Source: an uncultured Oscillospiraceae bacterium (GTDB taxonomy: Bacteria > Bacillota > Clostridia > Oscillospirales > Oscillospiraceae). From it: 64,000 bases of DNA. The first letter of the stretch is position 1, and each line of letters begins with the position of its first letter. The position numbers were made by a program, and so were the translations under genes. Where the stretch lies: NCBI GenBank assembly GCA_934622035.1, contig CAKTVG010000007.1, forward strand, positions 39,666 to 103,665. The letters run 5' to 3'. Under the pieces are notes generated by a model. The model made no database searches. It was given only the letters and a program-made list of their open reading frames with translations, and was not told the origin of the DNA. Below, piece by piece: positions 47,826 to 55,929 of the stretch.

Positions 47826-47864
47826 GCATAAAACAGCGCCTCCGGAGTAGTACCGGAGACGCTG
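47826..47864 (-). terminator. Terminator of the ferredoxin operon
   Basis: Minus strand CAGCGTCTCCGG, loop, CCGGAGGCGCTG, then TTTTATG. Confidence 0.65.
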
Positions 47865-47870
47865 CATTTT

Positions 47871-48266
47871 CTATTTCAGGGCCGCGAGGCAGCGGGCAAG
47901 ATCGTCCGGTTCGGCCCAGTTTTCTCCGAGATAGAAGACGAGCCGCAGCACGGCCTGCGCGTCGCACTGCTCTGGGGGTCGGCTCTGTGCATAGCACAGA
48001 AGCGCCTGCCAGGCGCCGGCCTTCGCCGCGCGCTGCTCCGGCGTGTCCCCGGCCGCCTGCGCCTCGTCATAGTCGGCGCGGCGGCCGCAGGGGGCGGCGC
48101 AGGTGCGGCAGTCCGGGGAAATGCGGAATTTCTCCTCCCGCAGGCGGGTGGGAGCATCCGCCTGAGGCGCGTGCAGCGTTCTGCACAGCAGGGCCATGCC
48201 CTGCGGGTCGGGAAGGGCGTCCATCGTCCGTGCCAGACCGACGGCCGCACTCAGCAGCTCATCCAT
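47871..48266 (-). CDS. Unrecognised Cys-containing protein of the ferredoxin operon
   Basis: 131 residues, probably helical and cytoplasmic. A FRISPDCRTCAAPCGR segment near residue 50 has CxxCxxxC, possibly a metal or Fe-S ligand set. LRLVFYLGENWAEPDDLARCLAAL closes the protein. Its ATG overlaps the stop of the 4Fe-4S protein by 8 bases, so it is made with it. I recognise no family; a small partner in electron transfer is only a guess. Confidence 0.6.
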   Translation of the reverse strand: MDELLSAAVGLARTMDALPDPQGMALLCRTLHAPQADAPTRLREEKFRISPDCRTCAAPCGRRADYDEAQAAGDTPEQRAAKAGAWQALLCYAQSRPPEQCDAQAVLRLVFYLGENWAEPDDLARCLAALK

Positions 48267-48900
48267 CGACCTGTGTCCCGTCCGGCGCAAGGACGGCCAC
48301 CCGTACGGGAATGTCCCTGCCGCTCTTTTCCACGGCAAGCTGCACGGCGTGCGTCAGGCCGCCGCAGCAGGGCACCTGCATGCGCGTGACCAGGACGGAG
48401 CGCACGCGGTTGTGGCGAAAGATCTCCGCCAGCTTTTCACTGTAATCGACCATATCCAGCTTCGGGCAGCCGATGAGCACGGTGCGCCCGGCGATGTACT
48501 TCTGATGGAACTCCGGGCAGGCAAAGGCCGTGCAGTCGGCTGCAATCAGCAGCTCTGCGTCCTGAAAATACGGCGCGGTGTAGCCCAGCAGCTTGAGCTG
48601 CACGGGCCAGTTGCGCAGAGAGGAGCCTTCCTTCTGCATGGCGGCGCGGCTGCCCGGACAGACGGGCTTTTTTGCCGCAAGAACGGCCGCTTCGTCATAG
48701 GCGGGCGCCTCCCGCTCCTCAAAGCGGATCGCGCCCATGGGGCAGGCGGGCAGGCAGTCGCCCAGCCCGTCGCAGAAATGCTCGCGGGTGAGCTGCGCCT
48801 TGCCGTTCACGATGTCGATGGCGCCCTCGTGGCAGGCCTTGGCGCACAGGCCGCAGCCGTTGCACTTTTCCTGATCTATGAGAATGATCTTTCGAATCAT
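48259..48900 (-). CDS. Two-cluster 4Fe-4S ferredoxin-type protein
   Basis: 213 residues. Residues 8-60 bind two [4Fe-4S] clusters: CNGCGLCAKACHEGAI and CDGLGDCLPACPMGAI. The C-terminal 150 residues form a separate domain with LLIAADCTAFACPEFHQKY, LIGCPKLDMVDYSEKL and VPCCGGL, Cys-rich and probably redox-active. Proteins of this layout are common in Clostridia but have no settled role. It overlaps both neighbours, indicating a tightly coupled three-gene operon. Confidence 0.85.
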   Translation of the reverse strand: MIRKIILIDQEKCNGCGLCAKACHEGAIDIVNGKAQLTREHFCDGLGDCLPACPMGAIRFEEREAPAYDEAAVLAAKKPVCPGSRAAMQKEGSSLRNWPVQLKLLGYTAPYFQDAELLIAADCTAFACPEFHQKYIAGRTVLIGCPKLDMVDYSEKLAEIFRHNRVRSVLVTRMQVPCCGGLTHAVQLAVEKSGRDIPVRVAVLAPDGTQVDG

Positions 48901-49160
48901 GGCTTGGATTCCTTCCTTGTTTTTTTCTGATTGGCGGCGATTTTCATCATCTGCTCATACATTGCGTCGCCCACGCACTGCCGTGCATATTTGCACCACT
49001 GCACGCAGCTGAGCGCGTCGTTATAGACGATGAAGCCGCAGTTTTCGCAGGCGACCTCGGTGTCCGTGGAGAAGACCTCCACCGTGTGGCCGCACTGGGG
49101 GCAGATTTTTTCCTCTATCGTAGGCGTGCGGGGCTTGCCCTGACAGCCGTCCATAATCAT
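48897..49160 (-). CDS. Small double zinc-ribbon-like protein
   Basis: 87 residues from ATG 49160 (8 bases after GGAGG; ATG 49166 is an alternative). KICPQCGHTVEVFSTDTEVACENCGF is a zinc ribbon, and SCVQWCKYARQCVGDAMYEQMM adds three more Cys. It is first in the operon, overlapping the ferredoxin start as ATGA. Similar short Cys-rich proteins accompany hydroxylamine-reductase/ferredoxin clusters in anaerobes, but the function is unknown. Confidence 0.7.
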   Translation of the reverse strand: MIMDGCQGKPRTPTIEEKICPQCGHTVEVFSTDTEVACENCGFIVYNDALSCVQWCKYARQCVGDAMYEQMMKIAANQKKTRKESKP

Positions 49161-49229
49161 TTTCATGCCCTCCTTTCGGGTAGCTCCATGATTATTGCAC
49201 ATTCCGCGAAAAATCGCAAGAGGTTTTCG

Positions 49230-49258
49230 TGGACAAGTTCTGGCAGCCGTGTTATAAT
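49230..49258 (+). promoter_or_regulatory. Sigma-A promoter of pepD
   Basis: TGGACA (49230-49235), 17 bases, TATAAT (49253-49258). Confidence 0.8.
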
Positions 49259-49286
49259 ATAACGGATTCTGGAAAGGAGTGTTTTT

Positions 49287-50702
49287 ATGTCCATTCTTGA
49301 GGGGCTGCGTCCGGCTGCGGCGCTGCATTATTTTGAGGAGCTCTGCGCCATTCCGCACGGCTCGCGCGATACCAAGCGCATTTCCGATTACTGCGTCCGC
49401 TTCGCGCAGGAGCGCGGCCTGCGCTATGTGCAGGATGCGCATAACAACGTTGTGATTTATAAGGACGGCACGCCCGGCTATGAGACGCATCCGACGGTCA
49501 TTTTGCAGGGCCATCTGGATATGGTCTGCGAAAAGGACCCCGGCTGTGATATCGATTTTTCCAGGGACGGCCTGCGCCTGCGCCAGGACGGCACCTACCT
49601 CTTTGCCGAGGGCACGACGCTCGGCGGCGACGACGGCATCGCCGTGGCCTATGCGCTGGCGGTGCTGGATTCCAAGGAGCTGGCGCATCCGCCGCTGGAG
49701 GCCGTGTTCACCGTGGACGAGGAGATCGGCATGCTGGGCGCGGACGCGATGGATATGTCCGTGCTGAAGGGCCGCGTGATGCTGAACATCGACTCGGAGG
49801 ACGAGGGAATTCTGACGGCCGGCTGCGCCGGCGGCGCCACGGCGGCGCTGACGCTTCCCGTGCAGCGCAGGGCGGCGCAGGGACAGGGCTGGCGCGTCTG
49901 TGTGGACGGCCTGACGGGCGGCCACAGCGGCGTCGAAATCCACAAGGGCCGCGTCAATGCCAATAAGCTCATGGGAAAGATTCTGTCCCTGCTGCCTGCG
50001 GTGCGGATTGCCGCGCTGAACGGCGGCGCGAAGGACAACGCGATTCCGAGAAGCTGCGAGGCGCTGCTCGTCTCCGATGCGCCGGACTTTGCCGCTCGCT
50101 TTGCGGCGGCGAAGGCGGAGTGTCTCGCACAGCTGCCGGAAACGGAGCCGCATGCAGAAATCTCCTGCGTTCCGGCGGAGGTTTCGCAGACGCTGTGCGA
50201 GAGTGAAGCGGTGCTGGACCTTTTGAACGCGCTGCCCAACGGCGTGCAGGCGATGAGCGCGGATATCGCAGGGCTGGTGCAGACCTCCCTGAATCTCGGC
50301 ATTCTGGCCACGTCGGAGCAGGCGGTCACGATGACCTTCTCCGTGCGCAGCTCGGTCGGTGCGGAAAAGCAGGCGCTGCTGGCAAAGCTTTCCGCGCTGG
50401 CGCAGCAGTACGGCGCGTCCCTCGGCTTAAGCGGAGAGTATCCCGCGTGGGAGTACCGGAGGGAGTCCCGTCTGCGCGAGACGATGGTCAAAACGTTTGA
50501 GGAGCTGTACGGCAGAGAGCCGGTTGTGGACGTGATTCACGCCGGACTGGAATGCGGCATTTTCTCCGACCGCCTGGCGGGGCTGGACGCGGTGTCCTTC
50601 GGCCCGCAGATGCACGATATCCACACCTCGCGCGAGCGCCTCGAGCTGGCGTCCGTAGCGAGAACCTGGGACTATCTCGCCGCCGTTCTGGCGAAGCTGT
50701 AA
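49287..50702 (+). CDS. pepD: Aminoacyl-histidine dipeptidase (Xaa-His dipeptidase)
   Basis: 471 residues. M20-type metallodipeptidase that splits Xaa-His dipeptides such as carnosine-like compounds. Motifs: EELCAIPHGSRDTKRISDY, ILQGHLDMVCEKDP (metal His/Asp), GTTLGGDDGIAVAYALAVLD, VFTVDEEIGMLGA (catalytic Glu) and NIDSEDEGILTAGCAGG. The C-terminus has VIHAGLECGIFSDRLAGLDAVSFGPQMHDIH with the last metal His (read in parts). Single gene between a promoter and a terminator. Confidence 0.95.
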   Translation: MSILEGLRPAAALHYFEELCAIPHGSRDTKRISDYCVRFAQERGLRYVQDAHNNVVIYKDGTPGYETHPTVILQGHLDMVCEKDPGCDIDFSRDGLRLRQDGTYLFAEGTTLGGDDGIAVAYALAVLDSKELAHPPLEAVFTVDEEIGMLGADAMDMSVLKGRVMLNIDSEDEGILTAGCAGGATAALTLPVQRRAAQGQGWRVCVDGLTGGHSGVEIHKGRVNANKLMGKILSLLPAVRIAALNGGAKDNAIPRSCEALLVSDAPDFAARFAAAKAECLAQLPETEPHAEISCVPAEVSQTLCESEAVLDLLNALPNGVQAMSADIAGLVQTSLNLGILATSEQAVTMTFSVRSSVGAEKQALLAKLSALAQQYGASLGLSGEYPAWEYRRESRLRETMVKTFEELYGREPVVDVIHAGLECGIFSDRLAGLDAVSFGPQMHDIHTSRERLELASVARTWDYLAAVLAKL

Positions 50703-50714
50703 ACAGGACAAACA

Positions 50715-50743
50715 AATCCGCAGGGCGTTGCCCTGCGGATTTC
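50715..50743 (+). terminator. Terminator of pepD
   Basis: AAATCCGCAGGGC, GTT loop, GCCCTGCGGATTT. Confidence 0.75.
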
Positions 50744-50995
50744 AGACTGTCAAAAAGTCCGCAACCGTCAAAATTGGTTTCTTTTTCATAAAATCTCATC
50801 TTCTGCATTTTGGTTTACAAAAGCAAAATATTTCAAACTTTACAACGAGAATTTTGCTTGCTTCGCAAGAATTTTGACTTACTGCGCAACGCACGCCCTA
50901 CCGTACCTATGTACGCCGACGGGCGTGCGTTGCTTGTCTTCCGAACTTTTTCGCAGTCTGTCAGCGTGCCGAAAAGGTTTTTTTCGACACGCTGC
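50744..50995. other. Hairpin-rich intergenic region
   Basis: No gene is seen in the 338-base gap between pepD and degV. Its centre is a large nested palindrome: CAACGCACGCCC (50887-50898) pairs with GGGCGTGCGTTG (50921-50932), and inside it CGTAC/GTACG with a CTAT loop. A CTTGC/GCAAG hairpin lies to its left. The gap is bounded by two terminator hairpins sharing AAATCCGCAGGGC. Confidence 0.6.
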
Positions 50996-51034
50996 AAATC
51001 CGCAGGGCGGCGATTCAAGCCGCCCTGCGGATTT
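50996..51034 (-). terminator. Terminator of degV
   Basis: A 16-bp perfect stem AAATCCGCAGGGCGGC/GCCGCCCTGCGGATTT just downstream of the degV stop on the minus strand. Confidence 0.75.
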
Positions 51035-51040
51035 GTTATA

Positions 51041-51967
51041 TTATTGATTGAGAATTTCGGCCAGCGTCTGCTTCTGCGCCTCGGCGCTCAGCTCCCTGCC
51101 AAGGTAATACACGGCGTAGAGACCCGGCCCGGTGGACGCGCCGCAGCTCTGGCTGACCGAGGTGATGATGACCTCGCGCGGATGGAGGTTCTCCTCCAGC
51201 AGCGCCTTCATTGCCAGCGCCTGCTCCATGCGCACGGAGTGGGAGATGAAGAAAATCTGCTTTTCCGGCTCCTCCACCGTCCGGCGGACATATTCTATCG
51301 TGGCATTGAGCGCAGCCTTTGCGCCGCGGGCCTTGCCGACGGGAGCACTCAGACCGTCCTCGCCCAGGTCGGCGAGGGGGCGGATACCGACAAGTGTGCC
51401 CATCACGGCCGCCGTGCCGGAGACGCGGCCCATCCGTTTGCAGAAGAACAGATCCTCCAGAACGCCCATCTGGCGCACGCGCAGGCGGTTGGCCTCCAGC
51501 CAGTCGGCCGTCTCATCCAGCGTTTTGCCTGCCGCGCGCAGCTCGGACGCGCGGGAGAGCAGCAGCGCCTCTGCGCCGCAGTAGCGCCGGGAGTCCACGC
51601 AGCGAATTTTGCGCTGCGGGTATTTTTCCGTCAGCTCCTTTGCGACGATGCAGCAGGTGTGGTACGTGCCGCTCAGGCCGGACGACAGCGTCAGCAGCAG
51701 CACGTCGCGCCCCTCGCGCAGCGGCCGCTCCAGCAGGTCGATGACATCCTGCATGCCCGGCTGCGCCGTGGAATACAGCAGCTTTTTATTCTTCATGCCG
51801 CCGTAAAACTCCTCCGGTGTCATGGTTTTCCAGTCCAGATCCGCGCGTTCCTGATGCCCGTCCGGGAAGACCAGCATTCCGCGCAGATAGTCCTCCACGC
51901 CGAAGCGCTCCCGCAGGTCCTGCGTCAGATCGCAGGAGGAGTCCGTGATGATTGCAAAATTCGACAT
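51041..51967 (-). CDS. DegV family fatty-acid-binding protein
   Basis: 308 residues. DegV proteins bind fatty acids; in Gram-positive bacteria they act as FakB subunits presenting fatty acid to the FakA kinase. Seen: AIITDSSCDLTQDLRERFGV, TAQPGMQDVIDLLE, LSSGLSGTYHTC and the C-terminal ISHSVRMEQALAMKALL. The start is ATG 51967, with AGGAAAGAGAG upstream. A FakA partner is not in the window. Confidence 0.92.
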   Translation of the reverse strand: MSNFAIITDSSCDLTQDLRERFGVEDYLRGMLVFPDGHQERADLDWKTMTPEEFYGGMKNKKLLYSTAQPGMQDVIDLLERPLREGRDVLLLTLSSGLSGTYHTCCIVAKELTEKYPQRKIRCVDSRRYCGAEALLLSRASELRAAGKTLDETADWLEANRLRVRQMGVLEDLFFCKRMGRVSGTAAVMGTLVGIRPLADLGEDGLSAPVGKARGAKAALNATIEYVRRTVEEPEKQIFFISHSVRMEQALAMKALLEENLHPREVIITSVSQSCGASTGPGLYAVYYLGRELSAEAQKQTLAEILNQ

Positions 51968-52065
51968 ATCTCTCTTTCCTCCAAATCGTTGTGAATTCAT
52001 TATAGTGCGATATCGGTGTATTTTCAAGTCGCTTTGAGAATATTTTTGTGAATTTCTTTTGCCGG

Positions 52066-52094
52066 TTTACTTTTTCACCCAAATCCGCTATAAT
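52066..52094 (+). promoter_or_regulatory. Sigma-A promoter of the alpha/beta hydrolase
   Basis: TTTACT (52066-52071), 17 bases, TATAAT (52089-52094). Confidence 0.75.
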
Positions 52095-52125
52095 AATCCG
52101 AGAAATTGACATCGGAGGGGATTCT

Positions 52126-53079
52126 ATGCAGACTTGGGCGTGGATTCTGATCGGCGTGGCCGCCTTTTTGCTTTTGTCGCTGGCGGGCATGTTCTGCGCG
52201 ACCTGGGGCATTGCGAAAAAGGTTTACCACAGCATTCTCGTGCGGACGAGCCCGGAGAAATGGGGCCGCGCCAACAGCTACCCCCAGGGCGAGGAGCACA
52301 CGCGCATGTTCAACCTCGGCATGGACTGGGGCCGCGAAAACGCCGCGCACATGCGCCCGGTGCAGATCGAAAACGACGGGCTGAAGCTGGCGGGCCAGTA
52401 CTTTGATTTTGGCGCGGACCGCTGCGCCATCATTCTTCCCGGCCGCTCGGAGTCCCTTTATTACAGCTATTTCTTCGCGCCGCCCTATGTAAAGGCGGGC
52501 TGCAACGTGCTCGTCATCGACGTGCGGGCGCACGGCCTGAGCGAGGGGAAATACAACTATTGCGGCACGCGGGAATATTCCGATGTGCTGGCCTGGACGC
52601 GCTTCGCCCACGACGCGCTCGGCAATCGCGAGATCATTCTGCACGGTATCTGCGTCGGCGGCGCATCGGCGGTTTTCGCTGCCTGCCGTCCGGAATTTCC
52701 GGACTATGTCGCCTGCCTTGTGGTCGAGGGCCTGTTTTCCACCTTCCGCGAGTCCTTTGCGCTGCACATGAAGGCGGAGCACAAGCCCGTCTTCCCCGTC
52801 ATGAACGAGATTTTCTGGATCGCGCGGATGGAATCCGGCATGAAGGCTTCCGAAAGCGCGCCCATCCGCTGCATTGACCGGGTAAAAACGCCCATGCTCT
52901 TCCTGCACGGCAGGCAGGACGCCTTCTCCCTTCCGAAGCGCGCGCAGGAGCTTTATGACAAGTGCACCGCGCCGAAAAAGCTGGTCTGGATGGAAAAAGG
53001 CTCACATTCTCACCTGAGAATCAACAATACGGAGATTTACGACGCTGCGATCACGGATTTTCTTCGCGAACACGCCTGA
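52126..53079 (+). CDS. Membrane-anchored alpha/beta hydrolase with a Cys nucleophile position
   Basis: 317 residues. A hydrophobic helix at residues 4-28 anchors it. The alpha/beta hydrolase core has IILPGRSESLYYSYFF (oxyanion region), VLVIDVRAHGLSEGKYNYCG and the nucleophile elbow LHGICVGGASA. Cys176 sits where Ser is usual, as in dienelactone hydrolases. Likely partners are Asp265 (LHGRQDAFS) and His294 or His296 (KGSHSHL). The layout resembles YqkD/FrsA-like hydrolases, and the substrate is unknown. GGAGGGG precedes the ATG. Confidence 0.85.
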   Translation: MQTWAWILIGVAAFLLLSLAGMFCATWGIAKKVYHSILVRTSPEKWGRANSYPQGEEHTRMFNLGMDWGRENAAHMRPVQIENDGLKLAGQYFDFGADRCAIILPGRSESLYYSYFFAPPYVKAGCNVLVIDVRAHGLSEGKYNYCGTREYSDVLAWTRFAHDALGNREIILHGICVGGASAVFAACRPEFPDYVACLVVEGLFSTFRESFALHMKAEHKPVFPVMNEIFWIARMESGMKASESAPIRCIDRVKTPMLFLHGRQDAFSLPKRAQELYDKCTAPKKLVWMEKGSHSHLRINNTEIYDAAITDFLREHA

Positions 53080-53084
53080 TTGGA

Positions 53085-53112
53085 TTGACAGCCCGAAAAA
53101 GTCTGATATAAT
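53085..53112 (+). promoter_or_regulatory. Sigma-A promoter of the Zn-ribbon membrane protein
   Basis: TTGACA (53085-53090), 16 bases, TATAAT (53107-53112). Confidence 0.8.
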
Positions 53113-53145
53113 ATAAGCATCATCCGAAAGAGGAGGAAAATCATC

Positions 53146-53991
53146 ATGGCAGGATTCTGCACCAAATGCGGCAGACCCTTACCCGAGAGCGGCATCTGCC
53201 CCTGCACGCAGCAGGCAGCGCAGCCCGCGCCGCAGCAGCCTCAGTACCAGCAGCCGCAGTATCAGCAACCTCAATACCAGCAGCCGCAGTATCAGCAGTA
53301 CTATCAGCAGCCGCAATATCAGCCCGCACCTCAGCAGCCCGCTGCACCCAAGGAGCCGAGTGCCTTCGGCCTGGCCTTCGCAGACCTTCCCAAGAAGTTT
53401 GTCCGTCTGGTCAAGGACCCCGCGGCGGAGCTTCGCAATTCTGTGGAAAAGAAGGATATGTTCGGCGGCATCATCGGCATGGCCATCGCCGTGACGATCT
53501 GCTTCTTTGTCACACTGTTCTGCGCTCTGCGCTGGAAGAATGAATACTTCGGCTTCCCGGCCGGAAAGTGGCTGCTTGCCGGTCTGCTTCTCCCGATTCT
53601 TGCCTGCGGCTTTACCTTCCTCGGCTACTTCGTCCTGTCGAAGGTCGGCAAGGTGCAGGCGGACATGAAGGGCCTGCTCGCCGTCACCGGCACGGGCGCG
53701 CTCATCCCCGCTGCACTGACCGCAGTCAGCCTGCTGTTCAGCATGGTCAGCCCCTGGTTCTTCAATGCCTTTGGCATTCTCATCGTTGCGGCATGGGCAA
53801 TTCTCGCCTTTGTGACGGTGTTCCAGGCGCTGGAGATTCAGCCCAAGGCGCTCACGCTCCTCGTGCTGCTCGGCTTCTGCTTCGTCAGCTATTACTGCGT
53901 CGCCTGGATCCGCGATGTGTACGCCCTCGGCGTCGGCTTCCTGCCCACCATCGGCATCAGCGTTTCCAGCCTGCTTCAGTATTTCTTCTGA
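53146..53991 (+). CDS. Zn-ribbon, Gln/Pro/Tyr-repeat membrane protein (Yip1-like)
   Basis: 281 residues. Residues 3-20 are a half zinc ribbon (FCTKCGRPLPESGICPC). Residues about 22-68 are a low-complexity linker of tandem QPQYQ units encoded by a 15-base repeat. From about 100 there are five or six membrane helices with a loose Yip1/DUF-type look (LLAGLLLPILACGFTFLGYF). Such zinc-ribbon plus membrane proteins are common in Clostridia, possibly in envelope homeostasis; the function is unknown. Repeat number may vary between strains. Confidence 0.75.
   Translation: MAGFCTKCGRPLPESGICPCTQQAAQPAPQQPQYQQPQYQQPQYQQPQYQQYYQQPQYQPAPQQPAAPKEPSAFGLAFADLPKKFVRLVKDPAAELRNSVEKKDMFGGIIGMAIAVTICFFVTLFCALRWKNEYFGFPAGKWLLAGLLLPILACGFTFLGYFVLSKVGKVQADMKGLLAVTGTGALIPAALTAVSLLFSMVSPWFFNAFGILIVAAWAILAFVTVFQALEIQPKALTLLVLLGFCFVSYYCVAWIRDVYALGVGFLPTIGISVSSLLQYFF
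53224..53340 (+). repeat. Tandem 15-base coding repeat
   Basis: Consecutive CAGCCGCAGTAYCAG-like units code for QPQYQ, with synonymous changes between units (CCG/CCT, TAT/TAC), so this is an old rather than freshly slipped repeat. Confidence 0.8.
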
Positions 53992-54007
53992 GTCTTACAT
54001 CAAAAAC

Positions 54008-54038
54008 AAAAACCTGCCTGAGCTTCAGGCAGGTTTTT
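54008..54038. terminator. Bidirectional terminator between convergent genes
   Basis: AAAAACCTGCCTGA, GC, TTCAGGCAGGTTTTT; serves the membrane-protein gene and sigE. Confidence 0.85.
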
Positions 54039-54044
54039 GCTTTG

Positions 54045-54740
54045 TCAGGACACCTGCCGCAGCAGGTCACGGCGCAGGCGCTGCATGATGCGCTTTTCCA
54101 GCCGCGAGATATACGACTGGGAAATGCCCAGCAGGTCGGCCACCTCCTTCTGCGTCTTCTCCGGCCTTCCGTCCAGACCGAAGCGCAGGCTGACGATGTA
54201 GCGGTCGCGCTCCGGCAGGCGTGAGAGCGCCTCGCGCAGGAGTTGCTGCTCGACATCCTCCTCCATCGGGCGCATGACGGTGTCGCCGTCCGTGCCGAGG
54301 ACGTCCGAAAGCAGCAGCTCGTTGCCGTCCCAATCCGTGTTGATCGGCTCGTCGAGGGAGACCTCCGTCTTCTGACCTGAGATCTTGCGGATGTGCATCA
54401 GAATCTCGTTTTCGATGCAGCGTGAGGAGTAGGTCGCCAGCTTGATGTTGCGGTCGGCGCGGAAGGTACCGATGGCCTTAATCAGGCCGATGGTGCCAAT
54501 GGAGATCAAGTCCTCGATGTTGATGCCGGTGTTTTCAAAGCGGCGCGCGATGTAAACGACCAGCCGCAGATTGCGCTCGATCAGGCGCTGGCGCGCCGCC
54601 TCGTCCCCCGCCGCCGCGCGGGCGAGCAGCTGCTGCTCCTCGGCGGCGGGCAGGGGAGGCGGCAGAATGTCGCTCCCGCCGATGTACATGACCTTTGCGG
54701 GAAACAGACGGCGTAAAAGCTGGGTCAAAAAGTCAAGCAT
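54045..54740 (-). CDS. sigE: Sporulation sigma factor SigE (pro-form)
   Basis: 231 residues. Mother-cell sigma factor made as an inactive precursor. The N-terminal 28 residues (LDFLTQLLRRLFPAKVMYIGGSD) match the membrane-binding pro-sequence. Region 2 is NLRLVVYIARRFENTGINIEDLISIGTIGLIKA with RNIKLATYSSRCIENEILM, and region 4 ends QKEVADLLGISQSYISRLEKRIM. It follows spoIIGA, whose product cleaves the pro-sequence, with an 8-base overlap. This is firm evidence for sporulation capacity. Confidence 0.97.
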   Translation of the reverse strand: MLDFLTQLLRRLFPAKVMYIGGSDILPPPLPAAEEQQLLARAAAGDEAARQRLIERNLRLVVYIARRFENTGINIEDLISIGTIGLIKAIGTFRADRNIKLATYSSRCIENEILMHIRKISGQKTEVSLDEPINTDWDGNELLLSDVLGTDGDTVMRPMEEDVEQQLLREALSRLPERDRYIVSLRFGLDGRPEKTQKEVADLLGISQSYISRLEKRIMQRLRRDLLRQVS

Positions 54741-55566
54741 CTATCATTCCTCCTGTCAGTGCCTCGTAGGCGCCGCCGTCGGACAGCGGCGAGGGTGAAA
54801 ACGCTACGAGACCGGTTTTGATTTGTCGTTCCGAGCGGATGACACAGGGCAGCGCCAGCAGCATTCCGCTGCCGGTGCCCACGGCGCGGTAGGGAATCAG
54901 CCGCGGACGGTAACGCCGCAGCCGCAGCGCCAGCTCTGCCGGGCGGGCGAACTCCTCCGCGCGAAGGGGCAGATTCACAAGCCGCTGCGCACAGCGCCAT
55001 TCCGCAACCAGCACCGCCTCCCCGCTCACGGGGTCACAGAGCGTGTTGCCGGTGTCGCGCAGGGCGCTGATCCGCACGCGCCGGCCCTCCAGCTCCAGCG
55101 TGAGTGGGACAATGCTGTCCGGCGCGTGCGTCAGGCGCGGCAGAAGCAGGCGGCAGGCGCTGTAGACCGCGCCGGCCGTCAGCAGCACGCTGCCGAAGGT
55201 GACGGGATAGAGCAGCGCCTCGCCGTGAAAGCGCACGCGGCCGCGCTTGGCCAGCTCCACGGCGTAGACTGAGCCGCACAGCACCAGGCTCAGCGCCCCG
55301 AAGACTGCGGCAAGGCGCAGCGTGCGCCGCCCTGTGCCAAAGGAGGTCAGAAGCATCCCGGCGGCGCACAGCAGCTTCACGGGAAGCAGCCGCAGAAAGC
55401 CGCAGTCCGGCAGATACACCGCCACGGCATACACCGCGCCCAGCAGGGCGGCGAGGAGGAGCCGCCGCTGCCGGACACCTGCGGCGCCGAGGCGGGCGGT
55501 TCCCAGAAGCAGCAGGTAGTTCACGCAGAAATTCAGCGCGAACACCTCGTCGAGATACACCCGCAT
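54733..55566 (-). CDS. spoIIGA: Sigma-E processing peptidase SpoIIGA
   Basis: 277 residues. Membrane-embedded aspartic protease that activates pro-SigE after asymmetric division. About five helices fill the first 160 residues (VYLDEVFALNFCVNYLLLLGTARL). The soluble C-terminal part has ISALRDTGNTLCDPVSGEAV with the catalytic Asp-Thr-Gly, and a closing LIPYRAVGTGSGMLLALP. The start is ATG 55566. It is coupled to sigE by overlap, as in Bacillus and Clostridia. Confidence 0.95.
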   Translation of the reverse strand: MRVYLDEVFALNFCVNYLLLLGTARLGAAGVRQRRLLLAALLGAVYAVAVYLPDCGFLRLLPVKLLCAAGMLLTSFGTGRRTLRLAAVFGALSLVLCGSVYAVELAKRGRVRFHGEALLYPVTFGSVLLTAGAVYSACRLLLPRLTHAPDSIVPLTLELEGRRVRISALRDTGNTLCDPVSGEAVLVAEWRCAQRLVNLPLRAEEFARPAELALRLRRYRPRLIPYRAVGTGSGMLLALPCVIRSERQIKTGLVAFSPSPLSDGGAYEALTGGMIDA

Positions 55567-55580
55567 TTTGCCCCGCCCCC

Positions 55581-55600
55581 TTGTCCGTGGACAAATTATA
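55581..55600 (-). promoter_or_regulatory. spoIIGA -10 element and start-site palindrome
   Basis: Minus strand TATAAT (55595-55600) is followed at once by the perfect palindrome TTGTCCACGGACAA (55581-55594). The -35 region is poor (CCTGTT), consistent with a promoter that needs an activator. I see no convincing Spo0A box next to it. Confidence 0.45.
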
Positions 55601-55727
55601 GAGCCGGACGCAGAAAAAACAGGTCGCAATCCCGCAGAGGAATTGCAGCCTGTTTTGTTCAAAAGCCGTATGTTTCGATGGACTTTTCCGGGGGAATTGC
55701 ATTTCCCGTCCGGTTTTTCGGAAGAAT

Positions 55728-55928
55728 TTAACCCTCCGGTGTCGAACGGTTTTCCCGCTCGATCCGCTTGATGTTATGCTCGGCCTTGGTTCGCGGCAGC
55801 ATGACCTCGCGGCCGCAGCTCTCGCAGCGCAGGCGAAAGTCCGCACCCACGCGCAGCACGCGCCAGCGGCTGCCGCCGCAGGGATGGGGCTTTTTTGTGA
55901 TCAAAATGTCGTTCAGCCGGACGTCCAT
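55728..55928 (-). CDS. DUF951 domain protein
   Basis: 66 residues. Small basic protein with LNDILITKKPHPCGGSRWRVLRVGADFRLRC then ESCGREVMLPRTKAE, the standard DUF951 pattern; CGG and CxxC probably hold a zinc ion. The family is almost universal in Firmicutes and often sits near nucleic-acid genes, but its role is not known. It starts 1 base after the rarA stop and is likely on the rarA mRNA. Confidence 0.92.
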   Translation of the reverse strand: MDVRLNDILITKKPHPCGGSRWRVLRVGADFRLRCESCGREVMLPRTKAEHNIKRIERENRSTPEG

Positions 55929-55929
55929 G

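Noticed and set aside
55740..55746. TGTCGAA near spoIIGA as a Spo0A box
   Set aside because: It lies inside the DUF951 coding region about 140 bases upstream of the probable start site, and is a single 7-base match that is expected by chance.
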